Below are positions 56,859 through 64,000 of a DNA stretch of 64,000 nucleotides, in pieces. Every line of letters starts with the position of its first letter. The first letter of the stretch is position 1. Below the pieces are notes generated by a model. It did no database searches. It saw only the letters and a list, made by a program, of their open reading frames with translations, and was not told the DNA's origin. A program made the translations under genes and the position numbers. Source of the DNA: Gadus chalcogrammus (Eukaryota > Chordata > Actinopteri > Gadiformes > Gadidae); NCBI RefSeq assembly GCF_026213295.1, contig NC_079420.1, forward strand, positions 8,230,519-8,294,518, written 5' to 3'.

Positions 56859-58097
56859 CTAGAACACAAACTGATCCAAAGTCTCTTGACGGGGATTCCA
56901 ACAATTGTACAGCTCTTGCAGAGCCCTAACATCCTCTAATGCATCATGGGCATTGTAGTGTCTAGGCAGGAAGTAGCCCGACAGATTCACAAGTGAATGG
57001 CTGTCTAACCCTGGATGGAGCGCCCTACTGAGCGGTAAGGTGTCCAAGAATCTGGAGCCCAGCTGCTGGAACTGCCTGGCGAGGGAACAACCGAGTAGCG
57101 CTCTGTCCAGTACTGGTTTGTCAAAGCGTCTGGCGTTGTGTGCGGCCAGCAGCACGGGCTGCTCTAAGGACTGCAGGAAGTCAAGGAAGGAGGTTAGTGC
57201 CTCAGTCAAAGTGGCGGTGGGCATGGCTGTACCGCGCAGCAGGAGGGCGCCATCGCTGACGCTAAAGCCATTGACCGCCGTGGCCCCTCTGTCGATGGCG
57301 ACTTGGGGCATCATGTAAATGTTGAAGGTGTGAACTCCGCTGATGGCCGCCAGCTGGATGATATCACACTGCCAGGTGTCTGAAAGGGGAGGGGAGGGGT
57401 GTGAGTGAGTGAGAGAGTGAGTGAGCAAGCGAGCGTGCATTAAATAAGTTGAAACACATAAAAAAGCTCTAAAATGAAAAAGAAAGCGGTTTAGAATGTT
57501 ATCAATGGCAGTTGGCTGTGAAATGTGGAGCTCTCGTATGCATATTGAAAAGTATGCAGTGATAACCTCTAATGCATTCAGAGGGGCACGTGAGAGGGGC
57601 ATGCCAGGACTTGTGATATCACAATAGGAGACGTATTGACATGGAGGCCTACAGCCAAGTTGTTGATATACTATGCAATTAACAAATCGATCTGAGCGGG
57701 CCATGGCCTGATTAAACAATTGAAAGATAAGGGATGAAGCTGTAGAGGTGTCCGTGTGCAATTGGCCCACCTAATCCCGTGGTCTCCAGGTCAAGGAAGA
57801 CCAAAGTTCTACGAAGAGACGCCTGCAAAGGGCGAGAAAGAGGCCATCGCAGGTCGTTATGACTTCTGGGTAGTGTGTGAACGTAACCGATAGACGTTAT
57901 TACATTGTGCCTAATAACAATTAGACAGTGTAATCTAAATTATATAGGAAAATAATCAGCAATGTTAGTTCAACGTTAAAAAAAAATCGGTAAAAAACGG
58001 ATACAATTACCCAAACTGTTACAATATAAATACGATTAACTGTGTTCGTGTGTAAAATATAGGTTTATAGCCTAGATTAGCCTACCATGGACTGCAT
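56859..58097 (-). CDS. Plex9-type DEDDh exonuclease, copy 6
   Basis: Exons MQSM (58086-58097), 57771-57822 and 56859-57379 join to 194 residues. ExoI is FLDLETTGLD (Asp15, Glu17), ExoII is RFDKPVL and ExoIII is HDALED, so the full DEDDh set is present. It is more diverged from copies 1 and 5 than they are from each other: exon 2 begins ASLRRTLV, as in copy 4 (ASLERPLV), instead of TSGGKTVV. This indicates two older subfamilies, (1, 3, 5) and (4, 6). Simple GAGT and GAGC repeats lie in the second intron near 57400-57430. Confidence 0.85.
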
Positions 58098-58150
58098 ATC
58101 GGAAATGGGCAGGAACTTCCTGATGAGATAGAAAACTCCGCAAATGAGTT

Positions 58151-58163
58151 GACTTTCGTTTTT
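58151..58163 (-). promoter_or_regulatory. IRF-type site upstream of copy 6
   Basis: AAAAACGAAAGTC on the minus strand, the same half site as in copy 4. The upstream GTTTC half is lost (CTGCTTAAC). Confidence 0.35.
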
Positions 58164-58169
58164 GTTAAG

Positions 58170-58604
58170 CAGTTGCACATTAGACGGCAGCGGTAACACA
58201 GAAAACAAAAAAATCTCGTCGCAGCAAGTAGGGGTGCGGCATGTGCTGCAGCACCGCCTGGTGCCAAAGCTTTAAAACTGCGATGACAATAAAATGATAG
58301 CTTATAAATATCTCTGGTAGTTTTTTTTGTTCCAAGACATTGTTTAATGTCGTGTTTGCAGTGTGGGATGAAGAGATGGATAATTTGATTATTTATTAAT
58401 TTATCTTCAATGTGTATTGGCCAATCAGATTTGTCTTTAAGAGTTTGCGATACATCTTCGGCTGTTCAATGGGACTCAGCTCCCAGTTCCTCTAACGGTC
58501 TTCGATTCAAGGAAACAGGATTTATTTTTAATAAGAATAAAGAAAAGTTAGGAAAAAAATGTTGTTGAAATCATTGTACACTGAATAAAGTCAAAATCAT
58601 GAAA
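58170..58604. other. Intergenic, no gene seen
   Basis: AT-rich unique sequence between copy 6 and the foldback element. Confidence 0.4.
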
Positions 58605-59675
58605 TTAAAGGGGTAGTTCGGAATTTTGGACATAGGGCCTGATTCCGAAGTGAGCATTGGTATTCTATATCACTGGACAGTTTTCAACACATTTCATTCA
58701 GTCCTTCTAGTTGCAGAGTTCGCTCGTGCTAGGCTAGCGCACGGCAACGGGCAATGCTAGCCTGCTATTAAAAACAGTCTTACCCACTCCACAGTACACC
58801 CGTCCCGAGGTATATCAATTATAACGACAGCGACATATAATCTAAATGTCTGTTTATAGAATAATGTTAGAAATAAAACCAGCCTTGCATTGCATTGCAT
58901 TTTGAGGGAATTGCGGGGTCTCAGCAGCAGTGTTTATATTCCTGTACGTAGGCTACGGCAGCGGCGGACTGATACCTAGGTTACCTGCCGCTGTCATTGC
59001 TACAAACTCGAAAGAAGGAATTCTATAAGCGTATTCAATTAACAAGATATGTTTGGAGGAGTTAGCGATGCATCTGCTTTTGAAGACGATTATGAGGAAT
59101 TTGTTGTATCCAACGAACCGTACGTGTACGAGCCGGTGTTTTGATGTCAAAGCCAGCAGCAACAAGCCACAGTTGAGTCCTTTCTGGATCTCGCACTGGA
59201 AATTAATGGAAACTTTGTGGTGCCCATCTGTACCGTTTATTTCTACAATTTCTAAAAGCACACTGAACCATCATGTTGCCTAGTCGTTCAATTGCGCTTC
59301 TGTCCCACGCTTCTCTGTTTACGTTCTTCTGTCGTGATTCGGTTACAAACCTAACCAGCGCATAGTTTAATTCCGCTTCTGCTGAGAAAGTAGTCCCTCG
59401 ATGATTCATGCGATGCAAGGTTAGTTTTATTTCTAACATTATTCTATCAACACAGACATTTAAATCTATAGTCTGGTGTTATAATTGATTTACCTCGGGT
59501 GTACTGTTGAGTGGGTAAGACTGTTTTTAATAGCAGGCTAGCATTGCCCGTTGCCGTGCGCTAGCCTAGCACGAGCGAATTCTGCAACTAGAAGGACTGA
59601 ATGAAATGTGTTAAACTGTCTCCAGTGATATAGAATACCAATGCTCACTTCGGAATCGGGCCCTATGTCCAAAAT

Positions 59676-60020
59676 AGTGCTTGGGTGTCATGACGTAATT
59701 ACTTTGCGTGGCCGCCATGTTGATGGCCTCCTTTACCGTCGTCGGTGCTCCACTCATTGTTTGGAACTTCATATGGATCCAAATTATTAATAATGCTGAT
59801 TTTGTCACCATACCGGTCCCTGGCATCTCTATTTAATGTGTCCCGGTAAATTCCAGATCCTTTTCGGGATTTTAACATATTTTTTCTAGCTATTCTTTCT
59901 CAACTCTACTGCTACTTCTCTTCGTTCAACAACGTTATGTCAGAGTTATGTTAACGTTCGCGTAGCCATCAACATGGCCGCCACGTCCCACAATGCAACG
60001 CAGATCCCGCGCTATCGAGT
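59676..60020. mobile_element. Nested short palindromic segment
   Basis: GTGGCCGCCATGTTGATGGC near 59709 recurs inverted as GCCATCAACATGGCCGCCAC near 59964. This makes a separate inverted-repeat unit between the two larger palindromes. Confidence 0.5.
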
Positions 60021-60025
60021 GGCGA

Positions 60026-60730
60026 AGTCACGCCTCTTCCGGTAGGGCTCATGGGACCTATGAGATCGAAAAATATGAATGGGTGTCAATGGAGAGAAAA
60101 TAATTATTTTCTGGTCCCAGTCTTTATATGCCCTGGATTACACATATGCTGTTTGTGGATTTAAATGATAATTTTTCATGCAAAGAAAACTAAAAATGTT
60201 CGTGAAGAAGTTTGATAATTTTAGGTTTTATGTGAGGCCGCTTTGTGAACTACAGCTCTTCGCTGCTCTCGACGCATATGATATACGTCACCACACCCGC
60301 CCTTGGAACTCGGCACAGTGATGGCGATCTCTCTGCCTCACTTCACCGCTTTTTCCAAGGGGAGGATGAAAGCATCGAAAGAGGTGAAAACCATTATAAG
60401 TCGGGGCACATGCAGAGTTTCAGTTATGCCGATGGGAAGATTGTCGGTCTTCTCCACGCCAGTCGCAGGGAGCGTGACGTCACATACGAGCCGTGTCTTT
60501 CTCGTTGTGTTTTCTCTACAGCCTTTATCTGAACAATTGCACCATAAACGGTCAAACTCTTTGCATGAAAATTTATCCTTTAAATCCACAAACAACATAT
60601 GTGTAATCCAGGGCATATAAAGACCGGGACCAGAAAATAATTATTTTCTCTCCATTGACACCCATTCATATTTTTCGATCTCATAGGTCCCATGAGCCCT
60701 ACCGGAAGGGGCGTGACTTCGCCACTCTAT
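60026..60730. mobile_element. Nested palindromic element
   Basis: The left arm (GAGTGGCGAAGTCACGCC, then CATGGGACCTATGAGATCGA and AATAATTATTTTCTGGTCCC) is repeated inverted at 60575-60729. Arms are about 150-200 bp with about 350 bp between. No coding function was recognised. Confidence 0.7.
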
Positions 60731-60748
60731 TCCGAACTACCCCTTTAA

Positions 60749-61187
60749 TCGAACGTGTTTGTTTAACAAACACTATATGTAGCTTATATATGTGTGCTGG
60801 AGAAATTAACACTTTATTTTCGTACAAAGTTTGCTAAATTGTGAACAAATAAATAAGAGACTGACCACATTTTGGTGTTTCAGGACTCTGTTTCTTTCTC
60901 AAGGAATCTCCTTGTTTCCTGGTTTGTGTTTCAAACACTAGTCCTTTCTCTCAATTTTCTATGATCAGAATTCAAACTTGCTCAGGGTGAAAAAAAAAAG
61001 AATTATGAAGATGAGATGTAGACGAAGTCTCTATTGTGCTTTTTATTCAGTGAACCCCCGAACTTAAAGTGTAAATTGATCCTATGCTGAACACAGAGAA
61101 CATTCAGTGAACCCACTGAGTCATTATTAACCAAACAGAAAAACAGTCCCTCACATGTACACAATAACTCATGGACTCAAACACTGT
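60749..61187. other. Intergenic, no gene seen
   Basis: AT-rich spacer before the satellite. Confidence 0.4.
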
Positions 61188-61484
61188 TTTTTTTTATTGG
61201 TCGTCATGAAAAAAAACATAAGGGGTAACACTGTTGTTTTTTATTGGTCGTCATGAAAAAAAACATAAGGGGTAACACTGTTGTTTTTTTTGGTCGTCAT
61301 GAAAAAAAACATAAGGGGTAACACTGTTGTTTTTTTTGGTCGTCATGAAAAAAAACATAAGGGGTAACACTGTTGTTTTTTATTGGTCGTCGTGAAAAAA
61401 AAACATAAGGGAAATAATAGAAATACACACATACATTTAAATGTCATGCATATCCTCTTTATTAATGACTGATTATTGTGTATG

Positions 61485-61560
61485 GTCATCGCCTAAGTGG
61501 TGCAGTGGAGTGCACTCTGCCTAACCCCCTGGAGACAGGGGTTCAAATCTGGTTGATGAC
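61485..61560 (+). repeat. tRNA-like segment 1 in satellite
   Basis: 76 nt, with 5' GTCATCG pairing 3' TGATGAC, a box A match TGGTGCAGTGG and a box B match GGTTCAAATC. It is preceded by TTATTGTGTATG. The fold around the T arm is imperfect, so it looks tRNA-derived rather than a working tRNA gene. Confidence 0.6.
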
Positions 61561-62108
61561 CTCTGTTGGAAGACTATTATCTCTATTTCATGCGAATTAT
61601 AAAGTCAAGTATAACCATTGTGTTGACTTTATTCGGTGTTTTGATGGTGCATTGATAAGTTCGGAGGTTAACACTCTAAACAGCTCATTTTAGGATCCCT
61701 GCATAAACGTCGACAGGGGTACCACTGTCGTTTCTTATTGGTCGTCATGAAAAAAAACATAAGGGGTAAGACTGCTGTTTTTTATTGGTCGTCATGAAAG
61801 AAAACATAAGGGGTAACACTGTTGTTTTTTATTGGTCGGCATGAAAAAAAACATAAGGGATAACACTGTTGTTTTTTATTGGTCGTCATGAAAAACAACA
61901 TAAGGGGTAACACTGTTGTTTTTTATTGGTCGTCATGAAAAAAAACAAAGGGTAACACTGTTGTCTTTGTCAAATATTTTATAAGGGGTAAAACTGTCGT
62001 TTTTTTATTGGTCGTCATGAAAAAAAATATAAGGGAAATAATAGAAATACACACATTCATTTTAATGTCATGTATATCCTCTTTGTTGACGATTGATTAT
62101 TGTGTATT

Positions 62109-62184
62109 GTCATCGCCTCAGTGGTGCAGTGGAGTTTACTCTGCCTAACCCCCTGGCGACCGGGGTTCAAGTCTGGTTGATGTC
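62109..62184 (+). repeat. tRNA-like segment 2 in satellite
   Basis: 76 nt, the same box A and a box B variant GGTTCAAGTC. It ends TGATGTC and leads straight back into 47-bp units. Confidence 0.6.
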
Positions 62185-63337
62185 ATCTGTAAAAAAACAA
62201 AAGGGGTAACACTGTTGTTTTTTATTGGTCGTCATGAATAAAAACATAAGGGGTAACACTGTTGTTTTTTATTGGTCGTCATGAAAAAAACCACAAGGGG
62301 TAACACTGTTGTCTTTGTCAAATAAAACATAAGGGGTAACACTGTCGTATTTTATTGGTCATCATGAAAAAAAAACATAAGGGGTAACACTGTCGTTTTT
62401 TTATTGGTCGTCATGAAGAAAAACATAAGGGGTAACACTGTTGTCTTTGTGAAATAAAATATAAGGGGTAACACTGTTCCTTTTTTTATTGGTCGTCATG
62501 AAAAAAAACATAAGGGGTGACACTGTGGTTTTTTATTGGTCGTCATGAATAAAAACATAAGGGGTAACACTGTTGTTTTTTATTGGTCGTCTTCAAAAAA
62601 ACCACAAGGGGTAACACTGTTGTCTTTGTCAAATAAAATATAAGGGGTAACACTGTTGTTTTTCATCAGTCATCATGGGAAAAAATCATAAGGGGTAACA
62701 CTGTCGTTTTTATTGGTCGTCAATCGTCATGAAAGAAAACATAAGGGGTAAGACTGCTGTTTTTTATTGGTCGTCATGAAAGAAAACATAAGGGGTAACA
62801 CTGTTGTTTTTTATTGGTCGTCATGAAAGAAAACATAAGGGGTAACACTGTTGTTTTTTATTGGTCGGCATGAAAAAAAACATAAGGGATAACACTGTTG
62901 TTTTTCTTTGGTCGTCATGAAAAAAAACATAAGGGTTAACACTGTTGTTTTTTATTGGTCGGCATGAAAAAAAACATAAGGGATAACACTGTTGTTTTTC
63001 TTTGGTCGTCATGAAAAAAAACATAAGGGTTAACACTGTCGTATTTTATGTTCATCATGAAAAAAAAACATAAGGGGTAACACTGTTGTTTTCTTATTGG
63101 TCGTCATGAAAAAAAACATAAGGGGTAACACTGTTGTTTTTTATTGGTCGTCATGAAAAAAAAAATAAGGGGTAACACTGTTATTTTTTTGGTCGTCATG
63201 AAAAAAAACATAAGGGGTAACACTGTTGTTTTTTATTGGTCGTTGTGAAAAAAAAACATAAGGGAAATAATAGAAATACACACATACATTTTAATGTCAT
63301 GTATATCCTCTTTATTAATGATTGATTATTGTGTATG

Positions 63338-63413
63338 GTCATCGCCTCAGTGGTGCAGTGGAGTGCACTCTGCCTAACCCCCTGGAGACACGGGTTCAAA
63401 TCTGGTTGATGAC
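63338..63413 (+). repeat. tRNA-like segment 3 in satellite
   Basis: 76 nt, close to segment 1 (CGGGTTCAAATC), with the same long tail after it. It is 1853 bp from segment 1. Confidence 0.6.
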
Positions 63414-63912
63414 CTCTGTTGGTAGACTATTATCTCTATTTCATGCGAATTATAAAGTCAAGTATAACCATTGTGTTGACTTTATTCGGTGTTTTGATGG
63501 AGCATTGATAAGTTCGGAGGTTAACACTCTAAACAGCTCATGTTAGGATCCCTGCATAAACGTCGACAGGGGTACCACTGTCGTTTCTTATTGGTCGTCA
63601 TGAAAAAAAACATAAGGGGTAACACTGTCGTTTTTATTGGTTGTCATGAAAAAAAACATAAGGGGTAAGACTGCTGTTTTTTATTGGTCGTCATGAAAGA
63701 TAACATAAGGGGTAACACTGTTGTTTTTTATTGGTCGTCATGAAAAAAAACAAAGGGTAACACTGTTGTCTTTGTCAAATATTTTATAAGGGGTAAAACT
63801 GTCGTTTTTTATTGGTCGTCATGAAAAAAAACATAAGGGAAATAATAGAAATACACACATACATTTTAATGTCATGTATATCCTCTTTGTTGACAATTGA
63901 TTATTTTGTATT

Positions 63913-63988
63913 GTCATCGCCTCAGTGGTGCAGTGGAGTTTACTCTGGCTAACCCCCTGGCGACCGGGGTTCAAATCCGGTTGATGTC
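63913..63988 (+). repeat. tRNA-like segment 4 in satellite
   Basis: 76 nt, close to segment 2, with the best box B arm (CCGGGGTTCAAATCCGG). It is 1804 bp from segment 2. Confidence 0.6.
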
Positions 63989-64000
63989 ATCTGTAAAAAC

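Larger units (their letters stand above)
58609..60744. mobile_element. Composite foldback element bounded by TTAA
   Basis: Outer ends AGGGGTAGTTCGGAATTTTG and, inverted, AGGGGTAGTTCGGAATAGAG, with TTAA at 58605-58608 and 60745-60748. A long inverted repeat joins 58620-58820 to 59485-59675. Inside the right part two further inverted-repeat elements are nested (59676-60020 and 60026-60730). The element has no transposase, and the longest frames have no recognised domains. Confidence 0.75.
61188..64000. repeat. Satellite of about 47-bp units with longer inserts
   Basis: The unit GGGGTAACACTGTTGTTTTT, then ATTGGTCGTCATG, an A run and CATAA, is repeated dozens of times with few changes. Longer segments interrupt it at 61397-61740, 62030-62200, 63256-63600 and 63837-64000. 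Each starts GGGAAATAATAGAAATACAC and carries a tRNA-like stretch. Matching inserts are about 1.80-1.85 kb apart, so a higher-order unit is duplicated. The array continues past the window. Confidence 0.93.

Noticed and set aside
62821..63036. Minus-strand repetitive protein (FFMTTKEKQQCYPLC units)
   Set aside because: A translation of the 47-bp satellite. The unit length is not a multiple of three, so the frame is accidental.
61485..63988. Four working tRNA genes
   Set aside because: The length (76 nt), acceptor stem and A/B boxes fit a tRNA origin, but the T arm does not pair well, no clear anticodon arm could be fixed, and all four sit in a satellite. They were kept as tRNA-like repeats.
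61188..64000. CRISPR-like array
   Set aside because: The roughly 47-bp period is continuous satellite without unique spacers, in a eukaryotic genome.

Overview
The window looks like teleost fish nuclear DNA. The evidence is a spliced vertebrate pde3a gene, fish-type SINE tails, hAT, Harbinger and TTAA-flanked MITE elements, an L2-like LINE end, and very many long (GT)n, (CA)n, (GA)n and (CT)n arrays. Such dense dinucleotide arrays recall gadiform (cod-like) genomes, but the species is an inference. Nothing prokaryotic was seen.

Left part (1-34.5 kb, + strand): about 19 kb of repeat-rich non-coding DNA leads into pde3a, which encodes cGMP-inhibited 3',5'-cyclic phosphodiesterase 3A. Eleven coding exons can be placed: one short upstream exon (19147-19197), and ten exons from 25149 to the stop at 31760. 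Those ten join in a single frame of 583 complete codons plus stop and contain the whole catalytic domain. The large first exon and the exons for roughly the middle regulatory region are not visible. A 100-N assembly gap (22006-22105) lies in the interval where the middle exons should be.

Right part (34.5-58.2 kb, - strand): a tandem cluster of six copies of a small three-exon gene for a DEDDh 3'-5' exonuclease. The family resembles the exonuclease-like C-terminal domain encoded by PML exon 9, and the fish Plex9 (PML-like exon 9) proteins. Copies 1 (35778-37385), 5 (52902-54384) and 6 (56859-58097) are intact with all four catalytic acids and the HxAxxD motif. Copy 4 (44574-45754) is open but has lost two of the catalytic residues. 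Copies 2 and 3 are deletion pseudogenes. Copy 1 has a TATA box and a textbook interferon-stimulated response element just upstream, and an IRF-type half site is kept in front of five copies, so the cluster looks interferon-responsive.

Broken copies of pde3a exons sit between the exonuclease copies. This suggests that a unit containing the 3' half of pde3a plus the convergent exonuclease gene was duplicated and then deleted and rearranged. hAT, Harbinger, LTR-type and MITE insertions broke it up further. The paralogous copies serve as empty sites for some of these insertions.

Right end (58.6-64 kb): a composite nest of foldback elements bounded by TTAA, then a satellite of about 47-bp units. 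Four 76-nt tRNA-like segments are embedded in the satellite in a higher-order period of about 1.8 kb, and the array runs off the end of the window.
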